Source of the DNA: Limnomonas spitsbergensis
Lineage: Eukaryota > Chlorophyta > Chlorophyceae > Chlamydomonadales
Reading direction: 5' to 3'
Assembly (NCBI GenBank): GCA_037349105.1
Contig: JAYJMM010000086.1
Location: 682,001 to 746,000 of the forward strand
Length of the DNA stretch: 64,000 bases
Shown: in pieces, positions 32,439 through 44,159 of the stretch
Position numbering within the stretch: position 1 is the first letter of the stretch
Layout: every line of letters starts with the position of its first letter
The notes under the pieces: generated by a model
The model's input: the letters and a program-made list of their open reading frames with translations, nothing else
Told to the model about the DNA's origin: nothing
The model's database searches: none
Position numbers and translations under genes: made by a program

Positions 32439-35400
32439 CTAAACAAAATACTTTTTTAACCCCTCGAGGATGATCTTGCTCCCGTAGTCCACATCCTGCC
32501 AGGCTGACAGCGCCTGGACGTAGGCCATGTAGCGCCATAGGCCAGACATCTCCAGGGGGATCTCGAATGCCTGGCAGGGTCGATGGATCAGGGGGCTTAG
32601 TGAGGCAGGTGCTGGATGCCATGTAGCATAACAAAACCAGACATCGGCCGGGGGGATTTGAACAGCCTGGTCGTGACGCAGGATCAGTGTAGTTCGTAAC
32701 CACACACTGAGGGTACCTACTTACAGGCTTGGCCGCGTGGACAGGGATGTAAATATATAATGGCTTCATGTGACAGGTGCCTCGCACCAGGGGTCCCTGG
32801 CGGGGGAGGGGCCCTGTGCCTATAGGCCAAATGTCAGCCATCTGCAGGGGAAGCTCAAAGTCCTGACAGACACCCTGTTGTGACCTGGTGGGATCGCACA
32901 AAAGTGTCCATTGTGGATGATTTGTAAGACCAACCAGACATGGAATTTAAAAATGCATGACACAGGTGCCCCACAGCCCATAAACAGGCTGGAGCTCTGA
33001 AATAAACCAGGACAGAGCCACACTGGATATGGCAAAACAGTGTCCCCCTGGGCATCATACCGGCGAATCACCAGGATACAGGTATAGAGCCGCAGTGGAC
33101 AGGGCAGTTGTAATTGCGATGAATGAGGCAGTTACATGACACCAGAGCCATGCGTGAGCGGGCCTCTGCTTATGGGCCACATGTGGGCGGGCCTCTGCTT
33201 ATGGGTACACGAGTCAACCATACAGGCCCTTCTGGATAAGGCACATTGTTTATCTAAAACAATGCCAAGAAATGCGGGCAAAAGCTGATGGAACGGCAAT
33301 GTCCCTTGAAATATGCTAAAATGTGAGGACACTTCTGGAAAAGCCATTGACAGCGAAACTCGTGTCCCTTCTGTTCCAGGGAATTCCAGGGACACCAGAC
33401 ACGACTACGTTTCAGGGTTGACAGGCCAGAGCTTGGGCGTCCCGTTCACCCTGCACTTGCCTAGCTAAGAAGTGGGTATGCTTTAAAAGTGCTCTGTTTC
33501 TTTCTGTTTCCCAATCAGGGGATGCAGGGAAATTTGGGATCAATAGGGCCACTGGGTTGACAGGGCTAGGCACAAATAGACACCCTTCAATAACAGCAAT
33601 GCAGAGACAAGGAAAAACGCCTTGGCATGGCTCGAGGAACACAGAACGGTGAGGATATCGCAAACCACGAGACGGACACAAATCAAACGCTAAATGGCAT
33701 GAGGATGGCGTTTGGCATGAGGCATACGACACTGGTGGTCCCTAGAGCCATCAGAGGTTGCCCGGCTATATTTTCCGACCAGAAACGCTCTGCGCACCTT
33801 ATAGTGGGCCAGCCCCACACTCAAGTGGTACAGCTTGGGAGCAAAAGCGGCGTCCAAATCATTCAGAGTCTTGCCACCGAAGAGAGGGCCCTGTCGTGCA
33901 GTCACGCAGCATGCAGCTCAAGCGTGTCAGAAATCAGTTTCGTTCTCAGCGCGCATTAGCGACAATTCAGCTACGTCCCATGTTGCAGCTGAGAGCGTCC
34001 TGGTGCAGCGTGCTGTGCCTTTTGCTTGGGGCGCTGGTCATAGTTTGGTCCCAACGGGCCACCAGTGGTGGATGCCCTGCTGCTACTCAAAGTTGATCTG
34101 GTTTGCACTCAAAACAGCAGTGATGTACCGTATCAAGGCATATTGCGTGAGCGCGATCCGTCAAGCAATCGAGACCTGCACATCTGGCCACTGCCAAGCA
34201 ATTTAAAAGATGCCACTAGAAACTGCCAGGAAAGGAAGCGTGGCTGAGCCCACCAGCTTAACCCCAAAGGAGCTTGCAAACTTATAGTGCTTGCAACTGC
34301 AACTTCCGAGCAGGCAAGCAGCGGCATCAACCAATGCGATTTTTTTTCAATTGCGGCACCAGCCAAAGATTCTACCTTGCCGGGTGATGCTAGATACGCA
34401 TCCAAGCCACGGAGTACGGCCGCGAGTGCCTCCCTCGTGCCATACCCACCTTTTCATGCACCTTCTCATGTTGCTTCCCTACACAAAATTTCCCACCTTG
34501 CCAGGGTTTAAGGGTTTAGGGATAAGGGTTTTATGGTCTAGGTGTTACCAGACTCGCATTGACGCGTCCGAGGCCCTGTAGGGGCGCATTGCTAGGAGAT
34601 ACTGGTTAATAAATGCACACATGCAGCTGCGACTGCAGCACTGAACAGATCCCGGTATCCCACCACGCTGGGAGGTGCTGGTCACGCGTTGATGCTGCGA
34701 GGTTGACCGTTTACCTTTTCATGCACCCTCTAAGAGCACCTTTCATGCAGCCTTGGACATGATGTTCACATGACGTTCACATGACGTACTGGCATGCCTT
34801 TTCATGCCCCTTTTAGTTTCCCCCTTAGAATGATACTGTAATACTGTAATGCTGTAGATATGCTATGCCTTCCCTCATAATTAACATTGTTTTGGGGGAG
34901 ACATTAAAATGATATTAACGCATCATTGAAACCAGTTACCAGGCAGAACTGATGGATTTGGTCGAAATTGTGGCCTGAGGGCAGCATGCAAATAATTATT
35001 AATTCAAACCTGAGGGAAGGCAAATCAAATCGACGGTACATCTTTTCATGCACCTTTTAACATAACTTTCCATTCAGCTTATCATGCAGCTTTTGGATAG
35101 GCCCCAATACTCACGTTCCCGGGTGTTGCCAAGTACGCGTTGACACCCTTGAGATCAGCTAGGAGCGCCTCCCTCGTGGCATCCGCGTCCGCTGGCGTGC
35201 TGCGGAGGTATGCGCGAAAGCTGGAGTAGACTGTGGCCAGTATCTTGGTACTGAAAGGGGAAAACGCAGGGAAAACAGGATGGACATCATGATCTGTTGA
35301 TTTGCTTGGTGCGCATAGCAGACCCATTTGGCAGGTGGGGCTGTGCAGGGAGACACACAAGCACTGGTAGCATGGAAAAGATATTGTGTATATTTCTGTA

Positions 35401-36302
35401 CGCAGCACATAAGGCAGGCCTCTGGACAGCCCCCCCCCGGCCGATTGGGACCAAGACTTGACTGGCCTATGGCCTGTGGCGTAAGCAACAGGGCTTGCAA
35501 CCGACCCCCACAGCTGCAGGCCGTGCTGTAGCCGCAGTCTCCCCTCCCCCCTGCCCCCTGCGACCTGCCCCTCTTGCTGAGCAGCCTTAAATAAAACGAT
35601 GCATCTCCAGGTGGGGCCTCACATGCTCTCTGGCACGCTGCTCTTCATGCTGGGGCTGGGGTACTTTGTTTCCAGGTACACGGCGATCTTGTCCGAGTCG
35701 GGGAGGAGCAGGTTTCCATCTGAGGGGACCTTCAGCACAGGCACCTGCAAGACAGGGACTGTGTTACCCAAAAGCACACCAGGCCATCGTTGGGGGTCTG
35801 GCTCTGATTGGGAAGACAGGGCAGGTGATATCGACTTGGAAGCAATCATGGCTTAGCACGGAAGGGCGAAGGGAGCTCGTCATGCGCCTCTCTAAAAGTA
35901 CAGAACATGGACTGTTGTACCTCTTGCAAGCTTTTTGGAATACTTTGCTCGCCATACAGCTATACTAGACATACGCATACTAGTCTTTTGCATGATAGCC
36001 ACATGCAGCCACAAGGATGGGCATTCGGCATGGTCAAACCTTGCCATCCGAGGCATCTAGTAGCCATTGTGGCCTGGGAGCTGTCTCAGACATGTCGATA
36101 TGTTCCGTCGTGAAGGGAATTCCCTGCAATGAGCAAATGGGCAATTAGTTGGACGGAGGCTGCCTGCGTTTTTCGGGAGGAGTGTATACGCTACCTTGGA
36201 TGCCAGTGTGAGCATGATTCTATGGCAGAAGGGGCAATCGCCTGGAGCGTCCTTCTTTGGATATTTTCTCACGACCAGAGTCACAGCTGGAGGAGCGGCC
36301 AT
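32439..36302 (-). CDS. DHAR: Glutathione-dependent dehydroascorbate reductase (DHAR-class GST), 6 exons
   Basis: Exons on the minus strand are 36195-36302, 36040-36123, 35623-35744, 35115-35250, 33798-33890 and 32439-32570; phases agree and give 224 residues. The thioredoxin-fold N-domain has GDCPFCHR with Cys23 as the presumed glutathione-linked catalytic residue; plant DHARs have CPFS, so a second Cys at 26 is notable. VPVLKVPSDG with the cis-Pro and PDSDKIAVYLE form the GSH-binding part. The helical C-domain carries LNDLDAAFAPKLYHL. The enzyme reduces dehydroascorbate to ascorbate with glutathione. The first ATG is at 36302, but 36303-36398 is open in the same frame and reads like a Ser/Leu/Arg-rich transit peptide without its own ATG, so an upstream exon could add a targeting sequence. 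Exons 4 and 6 have relic copies in introns. Confidence 0.88.
32478..32890 (-). repeat. Relic copies of the DHAR exon 6 start
   Basis: The exon 6 start (CAG|GCATTCGAGATCCCCCTGG) has diverged intronic copies whose minus-strand reading is caggctgttcaaatcccccc (near 32670) and caggactttgagcttcccct (near 32860), each followed by gatgtctgg or gatggctga. The exon end is also partly repeated past the stop: ctcccgtagtccacatcctg (32480) against ctcccgcagtacacgtcctg (32405). Confidence 0.75.
33943..34124. mobile_element. MITE-like element, family A
   Basis: Left cagcgcgcattagcgacaat, interior cctggtgcagcgtgctgtgc and agtttggtcccaacgggcca, right tttgcactcaaaacagcagt. It lies in DHAR intron 4. Confidence 0.42.
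34375..34720 (-). pseudogene. Relic copies of DHAR exon 4 3' half plus donor
   Basis: Read on the minus strand, 34436-34375 gives acgagggaggcactcgcggc ... gatgcgtatctagcatcacccggcaag|gta, a close match to real exon 4 (acgagggaggcgctcctagc ... aacgcgtacttggcaacacccgggaac|gtgagt). Shorter relics lie near 34550 (ctcggacgcgtcaatgcgag) and 34690 (cgcagcatcaacgcgtgacc). Each is flanked by a cttttcatgcaccttct-like block, showing that the duplicated unit includes intron sequence. Confidence 0.8.
35370..35600 (-). mobile_element. MITE-like element, family A, inverted copy
   Basis: Interior gattgggaccaagacttgac and gcgtaagcaacagggcttgc are the reverse complement of the family hallmarks; the right end cagccttaaataaaacgatg resembles the terminus. 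It lies between DHAR exons 3 and 4. Confidence 0.38.
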
Positions 36303-36779
36303 GTCGATGGAGGAGCTAGATAACAGGCGGGTAGAGCTCCAAGGAAGGAACTTCGGCAAAAAAGAAACGCCTGCACGCCTGATTGCGGAATAAGACACCT
36401 TGGGCGTATATCAGGAGGAGAAGAACAGAGGGCACAGATATCTGGGTAACTGTGGATCTTTAGGACGGAAAATCTTGCTCCGAATCCGGTTGTCATACAA
36501 CCGCTAAAGCCAGGGAGGGCCATCACTGCCCACCCACCTTCAGGTTTTCAAATGCCTCGTCTCTGGTCATCATCTTGGGTTTTAGAGACACAGCCTTAAT
36601 CCTCCTGATACGATCCAGGCGCTACTCTGAGCGGCAGCATTCTCGCAGCTGCTTACAGCTGCTGCAGCAGGAGCGAGCCATGCAGTCAAACAGGATGGGG
36701 CATTGCGAGTAGCGCCAGAGATACAGGCTCCCATCTCCTGGCAGCCTGATCTGCTGAGCTCCTGTGGCCAGGTTGCGAG

Positions 36780-37816
36780 CCTACATGGCATCGAGCCTAC
36801 TCCCGTGACCTGCATGGGACACACAGGAGCACGGCCTGCATGCACCCAGCTTAGACAGCAAGGATGCAAGCTCTTTAAGGCTGTCCACACAATGTTTGGC
36901 CAGCAAAGGTGCTATTTCATTGACTACGCGCACCTCAGCAGGCGTGGAGCTGTCGGGAAACAAGGTAACAGTGAGGCTCATGTCCTGATGGAGATCAAGC
37001 TTGCACAGAAAATCCAGCCTGCGATCTTGGCCATCTCCTATCACGGCAGGTAACCAGCCATTGCTGCATTCATCAGACAGAGCCCCATGGTCAGCCCCAC
37101 GGCCGACAAGCAGGCAAGGAATACTCAAGCGTTAACAATAGGTTCATCATCGTAATGCCCAAGCATGTCCTGAATGGCTGCTAGACTGACCTCGGCCGTT
37201 GTGGCCGTGCTGGACTGCATACTAGACAAGACGGCGACAGCTGCCTGCATGTCAGCGAGATCTTGTCCGCTCAGGCCCAAGGTGACCAAGGCTGCCAAGA
37301 GCGCCTTTTCCACGGCATCCATCACCGTCTCGTTCATGGCCACAGCAGACAGCAACTGGTGTGCTCTGCCCAGTGCCATCTGTCCTTGCGCTGATGAGGC
37401 CACTGGGCAGAATGCCGCTTGTCTGTGATAATGAGGTGATATCTCTTGCAATCCTGTCCTGTTGAGCTGGTGCCTTTTACTGCATTGAAGATGGTTGAGC
37501 AGGCATCCCAGAATGCTGCCATCCTATCTGCCTTGGTCCCCGTCAGATCTTGACGGAAGCTTGGAACAAGATCTGCTTTGCGGACGAGCTCATGGAGGCA
37601 ACAAATTAGCAGGCCATACCAGAGCAGCTCCCCATCCCCATCGAGCGCATACTTGCTGGTCCATGTGTGGTGGAAGAGTGGAAGCTGGGGCTGCTGCTGA
37701 TGATGACGATGATCAAGCTCAGAATCAGACCCAGGCCCAAGGTCAGGCTCAGGCTCAAGCTCGAACTCCGGCGCAGGCGCAGGCTCAGGCTTAGGCCCAA
37801 GTCTTCCTCTTGTCAC
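36780..37816 (-). pseudogene. Unrecognised coding-like region split over three frames
   Basis: Three consecutive minus-strand open stretches, 37816-37334, 37451-37125 and 37128-36781, read in different frames but have coding-like composition: a Pro/Glu-rich low-complexity start (PEPAPAPEFELEPEPD), then motifs such as LWYGLLICCLHELV, AVEKALLAALVTLGLSGQDL and LTVTLFPDSSTPAEV. No GT-AG introns rejoin the frames and no ATG opens the first one. The simplest reading is a frameshifted pseudogene or a decayed transposon gene; an intron-containing gene with unusual junctions cannot be excluded. The family is not recognised. Confidence 0.35.
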
Positions 37817-37820
37817 GTTG

Positions 37821-39144
37821 TCTCTTGTTATACTCCTTCCTGTCTGCTTTCTTCCTTTCTAATTGGGCTGCCGCAGTGGCCTCTTTCTGGATGGCGCCTC
37901 GAATTGCAGTAATAGACAGCAATCAGTATATTGGCTTCAAGCTACACATTAAGTGTGCCAAGATGTACTGAGAGCAAAAGCAGTTGCCAATTATATAACA
38001 TATATTATTTCCGCATTATTTTGCAGTTGTGGTCAGAGGGCTATGGAGATTTTGAGTCTATCTGCCTTGATTTTGATGTACTAGGGGACATGAAAATTCA
38101 AATTTTCATACATGAGGAGCCAATGGAATGCCAAGGGTTTGAAATAGGGGTACCACTCCCTGGTACCACTGGATCAAATCTCTGGATCAAGTGTTCCATG
38201 TCCCACAAGTATCCTACAGAAAACCTGTTCATTCACCACACACCGTACCTGGTATACCTGCGTGTCACAGCAAGGCCCAGCGGGTATGCACTGTTCTAAA
38301 CCTGCCTGTCATTACCACAAAAATATGGCAAACCTTAAATTGGCGAAGGAGCCAGGGTCCCGGATGTGGTTCTTTACTTCTTTGGCAAGCAGGAAAATGA
38401 CAGGTTTGGATCAAACGCTGTGTTACGAGAAAAAGAGATTGGGAGCAGCCAGGGCCCCCAAGATGACCAGTATAATCGCTCTCGCATCAGGTGTTACAAA
38501 TACGATGATCTAAGCCAGTTGAACCTTTGCAAATTGTACGTTCATTTCCGTAATATTAGTGCCAGGACTGACAGTGTTCAAGGCTATGGTAGTACAGGCT
38601 CACTATCAGGCGCTGACAATTTTTACACTCCCGGACGGGGTTGTGAAACTGAAAAAATCGATCAATTACAGCCATATCGGTGCGCTCTTGACACCTTTTT
38701 CATTAACTAAGTAATTATGGGTCTCAGCTCGGGTTTTAAATGAAAAATACATCATTCTAAGATGCTGTCGGCAAGGTAGATTTACTAGTAAATCCCATGG
38801 GACAAACATCGTACATTCATACTGGAGCTGAAGCGCAAGATGTGCATCTTGCTACTGCTGTCTGGAGCGCCTGGTAAAATGCCAGTAAATGCCCATGGAC
38901 TCCTAAACTGTCATGCCTGGTAAAATGCCGGTAAAATGCCCATGGACTTCTGAACTGTAAATGACAAAAGTATTGCCCAATAATTCCTGCTAGAGACAAA
39001 ACAAAGCTTAGGGAGACACAAGGACAAAAGTAAGAAAAAACATGACCACAGGAATGAAAGAAAACACATCAGATCTTCGTGGCGATAATCATACCGAGGG
39101 AGCTGCTGGTGTGGCAGGGTCCGCCAAATGGGCCCACACAACGC
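37821..39144. other. Intergenic region with no supported gene
   Basis: Moderately AT-rich sequence. Short open stretches on the plus strand (for example 37931-38299) lack starts, splice context or family resemblance. Confidence 0.4.
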
Positions 39145-42100
39145 TTATGCCGCGCGAGGCAGAGCACCATCCTCGGCCGCCAGCTTGCTCCACAGCCAGT
39201 GGTTGTTCACAAGATCGTCGACCTCCTCGACCGGGACACCCTTGGTCTCCGGAACGCACAAGATGACGAAAATCGTCATCAGGATCACAAAGCCGGCGAA
39301 GAAGAGGAAGACGCCCCAGGTCATCGCGCAGAGCATGGGCAGGAAGGTCTGACCGATCAGGAAGGTGAATCTGCGCATGGAGGGCAGGGCAAGGAAAGCT
39401 ACATCACGGCTACATCACGGCCAAAGTCCGTTGGGGGGTGATGCAGCAAGCCCTGCTGCTTAGTCCACTGGCCCTAGGAAACTGGTAGTGAAGTTTTAAT
39501 CCCCATCGGCCTAATGGTAGGTGCATAGACTCTACCAACCGAAGGTGGTCGAGTGCACACTACAAAAGCACTGGAGGCAAAAGGTGGGATCCATTGATCC
39601 AACTGAGATTGTATCCAGGGATGGAGAGAAATGGGGCAGTGCTCAACCACGCCCATGTAAGAAAGGAAGAAGCAAAATTAGCCCCACAGGTAACAAGGCG
39701 AGGGTTTAGTCAGTGAGGCTTGGGCAAAGGCTGCTCAAGCGCCACAACTAGTGTCCACATAAATAAAATACTGTTGTCCCTGGCAAGGCCTTGCTTACAG
39801 CCACGTGGGGTCATGCACCGTAGAAAGGAGGAGAAGGAGGAGGCGGAGAAGGAGAAGGATAGACGGATCACTCACAGGAAATTGCTCGCTGTCGCAATGC
39901 CCATGCCAGCTGCTCGCGTCTCCTCGATCGCGATCTCTGACGGCACGAGCCATCCGAGCGGCCCCCAGGACCAAGCGTACCCAGACACGAACAGGCAAGT
40001 GAAAGCCACCAGGGCCGCGCCGAGGTGCAGGTTGGCGCCGGGCGCCTCTGCGTTATAGCTCATGAGGGCCGCGATGATGCCCAGGCAGGTCAGCATCTGA
40101 AGCCCGCCTTCAATGAACAGGGCACGGCGTCCGACCCTGTAAGGGGATGCAGGAGGAGGTGAGGTGTTTTACAGGGGAATTGTGTTAGGGGCAGTGCAAT
40201 TCATCAGCTGTCCAGGGCAGGACAGTTCTTTGACTGGCAGGGGTAGTACAGTTAATCTACTGTCAGGGGCAGTACAGTTTATCAGCTGCCAGGGGCAGTA
40301 CAGTTCGTTGACTGTCAGGGGCAGTACTATTAATCGGCTGTCAGGGGAAGTACAGATCATCAGCTTTCAGGGACAGCACAGTTCATCGTCTATCAGGGGC
40401 AGTCAGTTTATCGGTTGTCTGGGGCAGTACAGTGCATTGGCTGTCGGGGGCAGTACAGTCCATCAGCTTTCAGGGGCAGTGTAATTAACCAACTGAAAGG
40501 GCAGTACAATTGATCGACTGTTAGGGGCAGTACAGTGCATTGGCTGTCACGGGTAGTACAATTCATCAGCTTTCAGGGGCAGGACAGTGCATTATCTGTC
40601 AAAACAGAGCATTTCATCGGCTGTCAGGGGTAGAGCAGCTCAACGGCACCTTCCTCTTGTTTTCAAAGGAGTGTGAGGACTATAAATCCAGGGGTGAGAC
40701 ACACTTTTCACAACAGTGTTCACACTATGCGGCACAGTACGGGGAACAGAAATAGCTGAACAAGGTTCATGCAGGAGGGGAGAGTTGGAGCCCTGCATGT
40801 GCTGCCCTGCAGCCTGGATTTGCCGTTTAATCTACCGATACCCAAAATAATAAAATACAGCGATGTGCACCACTTAGATGGAGCCTTCCACACTGCTTTT
40901 CCCATCCACTGGCAAGAAGTAGGGAACATACAACTTGCCTGTCAACTAGCAGTAAGGCTGTGAAAGTGGACGCAACATTGACTGAGCCCAGGATGACTGT
41001 GGACAACAGCGCTTTGCTGCCTTCCTGTCCTGCAGCCTCGAACATCTGGGGAGAGAAAAAGATCTGTGCGCGACAGAAGGAGGAGGGATCAGACTTGTTA
41101 ATAATTTTCAGACAGAAGAAGATCTGTGCGCAACAGAAGGAGCAGAAATCGGATATGTTTATCATTTCAGACAGAGGAAGATCTGCAATGGACAGAGTAA
41201 CAGGATTTCTTGCTAGGGGAGGAATCAAGATCTGTACATGACCAAGCAGAAACATTCTTTGGGAGTGGAGAACAGAAGATACGTGTATGGCAAAGGAGTT
41301 GAATTGCTTGCAAGGTCAGGAATAAGGTGACAAAACACGAGGCATCAGGATTCATCGTTGCAACATGATCAGAATTAGCTTGCTCCCACTCTCCCAGTCA
41401 ACCGGGCACTAAGAAGGTGCATGTGATGGGACTCGCACCTGTAAACCACTCAGGGCATTACCGGTAACAGTAGTGGAATGCATGTGACAAAAACAGCCAG
41501 GTCCTGAAACCACTGCAAGGAAGCTAAAATTGCAGTACTGCTGCACAGAACTCTGCTGTGCTGTCACTGGGGACCGCTATCTTGCCCTCACCACATTCTT
41601 CTTAAAGCCAAGGCTGGGTACAGCAGTATGAACTGCTGTTTATTGTAGGCTGCTTCAGCTGCACCTCGGCTTCTACCTGGCCTGTGGCCGACCGGTTTTG
41701 GTGCCTCAGGCCATGCTGCTTAAGCATCCGGCTGTAGGCTGACCTAGGTTTGATCCCTGTAGCATGGAATGATGGCAGCCAAACGACCCCCAAATACAGT
41801 GTGCTGGACATTGAAATATACAAAGTTTTGAACTCACAATTGCATTGATGCCTGTGAATTGCTGGAAGAAGGGAACGACGAGGCAAATCACGAGCTGTGG
41901 CCAGCTGCGCCTCCGCATGCACATGATGACGTAGGGGCTCTGTTCACTCTGGTTCTTCTCCACAGCCAAGGCAATCTCGTCAAACTCTGCATCGATCTCT
42001 TGAGTGCCTCGGATCCGCTTCAGGACGGTCCTGGCTTGATCCGGCATGCCTCGGAGGACGAGGGAGTTGGGCGTGTCAGGCAGGAAGATGCTGCCGAGGA

Positions 42101-43600
42101 GCATCATGAGGGCAGGGATGCCGCCCAGGGCAAAGCTGACGCGCCAGCCGTAGATTGGGATGTTCAGGGTGCCAAAGTTGGCGGCCTGGGCAGCGAAGAT
42201 GCCGATGGTAATGAAGAGCTGGAACATAATGTTCAGTGCGCCGCGGATGCTGGGGGGTGCCATTTCGGTGAGGTAGAGAGGGGTGGCTTGGGTAGCGAGG
42301 CCAACGCCGACACCCAGCACGAGGCGTCCAGCGATGAGCATGCCGACGTGGACGGCGCAGGCGACCAGCGCAGTTCCAAGGCCGAAGGAGAGGGCTGCAG
42401 CCAGCATCGTCACCTTACGTCCGAACTTGTTGCAGGTCCAGCCTCCGAAGATCGCGGAGAGGGCGGCTGGAAGGAGCAGGGTAAGGGGAATGTTCAGCAA
42501 CAGGCTGAAGGCAAGGACAAGGAACATTCATCAACATCAAATTTGTGTGGAGGTGAAAGAACCCAAATAATATTGAGGAGGCTGGTAAGTAGGCTGATTC
42601 CCTAGCGGTAAATTCAAATAGTTGTATGATCTGCTGACGTGGCGAACATGAAGTCACCTGAGAGGAAGAGGCAGGAAGTCACCAGGGACAAGACGTGATC
42701 GTCATACCTGCATTTTAGGCAAAAGGGAAAGATTGGGATGCGTGGCATTCTGGAATCATGAGAACCATACTGGTTTGTGGGAAAGGTCTATGAATGCTAG
42801 ACGCAGCAGGTCATCGAAATTCAGTCGTAACGCCGAGACCGCTATTGAGGTCATGCAACTACATATTCTTGCCTGTCATCAGCACTGGTAAATTCAAATT
42901 CACCAAGATCATCATGGTAAAAATGTTATCAACTGTCAGAGTTTAGACCTGTCCGTACATGCTGGCTTATCTTTGATCAGTACTTGGATTCGCTTATACA
43001 GCATGCCAAAAAAACATCTGACCTGCAGAACATGCTTCCAGTGCCTTTCTTGTGCTCCAGAACGGCTGGGAAGAAGAGGGCCTGGTAGTCAGGGTTGGCT
43101 GTGACTCCACCCATGATCCCATTATCAAATCCAAGGAGAAGCCCTCCGCAGGCAGCCACGATGGCAAACATGATAACAGCAAATGTGACCTTTGCCTTGA
43201 AGCCTTTGGGCTCATCGTAGGCAAGGGTCCCCTCCGCAATTGGGGATCCTACATGAGTTCTGCCATCTGGTTCTAGCCTATTAGGCCAGTCCAGGTAGCC
43301 AAGCAGAAATCCAAATGTTAGAGAGCAAGTTTAACAATATTTTTTTCAAATTCATGATGGGATCAAGTTTTCTGGTCATGATTATGATGTTTTCGCCACA
43401 CAAGGAAAGCCAAGGGAAGAAGCTTGGTATGACATTCTGGCAGGTTTAGTGCTCTGCTCTAGTGCCACAAACAGCTATTGAGGTCAGGAAATCTTCGCAC
43501 ATGGTGGCCTGACGAGTCCAAGGGTGGTGTGAAAAGGATCCAGTCCTACCAGGCAAATTCGCAGGCGCGCTCACCTCGCTTGGTCCGTCGTTTGCGACAT
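39145..43600 (-). CDS. HUP/STP-type monosaccharide:H+ symporter (MFS), 7 exons
   Basis: Exons on the minus strand are 43575-43600, 43023-43259, 42658-42707, 41838-42466, 40939-41063, 39876-40136 and 39145-39370; phases agree and give 517 residues, close to Chlorella HUP1. Sugar-porter hallmarks are GGLLLGFDNGIMGGV in TM1, FGRKVTM after TM2, GRLVLGVGVGLATQ, the mid-loop FLPDTPNSLVLRG, QQFTGINAI (306-314) in TM7, the second-half loop VGRRALFIEGG, WSWGPLGWLVPSE and the C-terminal PETKGVPVEE (483-492). Twelve membrane segments are expected. The protein probably imports hexoses with protons at the plasma membrane. Intron 5 uses a GC donor (AG|GCAAGT). The very short exons 1 (26 nt) and 3 (50 nt) were placed by phase and alignment and are less certain than the rest. 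Confidence 0.9.
39400..39572. mobile_element. MITE-like element, family A
   Basis: The interior gatgcagcaagccctgctgc then gttttaatccccatcggcct matches the family; right end gtgcacactacaaaagcact. It sits in HUP intron 6. Confidence 0.4.
40175..40650. repeat. 27-bp minisatellite in HUP intron 5
   Basis: About 17 units of aggggcagtacagttcatcag then ctgtc, with point variants and one or two short units. No coding potential was seen. Confidence 0.9.
41045..41250 (-). repeat. Acceptor-side repeat at HUP exon 5
   Basis: Read on the minus strand, the real acceptor region tccttctgtcgcgcacag|atctttttct has upstream copies tccttctgttgcgcacag|atcttcttct (about 66 bp away) and a further diverged cag|atcttcctctg near 41176. 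A fourth relic (agatcttgattcctcc) is near 41225. The intron therefore offers several near-identical 3' splice sites with matching exon starts. Confidence 0.82.
41632..41808. mobile_element. MITE-like element, family A
   Basis: Left ctgtttattgtaggctgctt, interior aggccatgctgcttaagcat and taggtttgatccctgtagca, right caaatacagtgtgctgg. It is in HUP intron 4. The ggtttgatccc string resembles a polymerase III B box. Confidence 0.42.
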
Positions 43601-44150
43601 TTCTGGCCGAGCAAGATGGAATGCTACGTAAGTTGAACTTAATGACGGCAGGGATCGGGCAACAGACGATGGCAAAATACGCTATGGAAGAAGTTCTGGC
43701 TGCCTGCGTTCACTGCTACCTGTTAATATGGGTCGGCGGCGTGCTGGTCGTGTTTTACGGGTTCACTACGGAGCGCAGAATTCGCTGTGTCAAGCGCGGA
43801 GAAAAACAATTCACTACGTATCCATGCAGGCCTTTCTAACATAAACTATGGAAATGTTTTGAAAGGTTTCTTGATTTGAAAGACTGATAGGACGTATACC
43901 TCTAAGAAAGTTCGTTGTGACAAGTGCCAGCGCAGCTTCCGGTAGTTGGTTGAAGCTGGCGGGGTAGTCACCAGGGTAGTTACCCTCCCGGTAGGTACCA
44001 GGGTAGTTACCAGAGTAGTTACCTTCGTCAGTTCGTTGGGACAGGTTCCGACGCAGCCTCCGGTAGTTAGCGGTGGATACCGATGGTTAGGTTTGTTTCC
44101 ATCAAGGAATATCACCCAAGTAGGCCAGCGTTTTCAGGAACCAACTACTC
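43601..44150. other. Intergenic region with a direct repeat pair
   Basis: Upstream of the HUP start. gttcgttgtgacaagtgcca...ccggtagtt (43909-43947) recurs as gttcgttgggacaggttccg...ccggtagtt (44032-44070), enclosing several gggtagttacc units. No gene was recognised. Confidence 0.5.
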
Positions 44151-44159
44151 GACCATATC

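Noticed and set aside
36303..36398. Start of DHAR at 36398
   Set aside because: That codon is GTG and is preceded by an in-frame stop; it is kept only as a possible transit-peptide extension from an unseen exon.
42541..42657. Alternative HUP exon encoding QQIIQLFEFTA
   Set aside because: It resembles the QLF segment of sugar porters, but no GT donor follows, and the 50-nt exon at 42658-42707 gives the conserved segment with correct phases and splice sites.
43909..44070. LTR pair
   Set aside because: The direct repeats are under 40 bp and no retroelement coding sequence lies between them.
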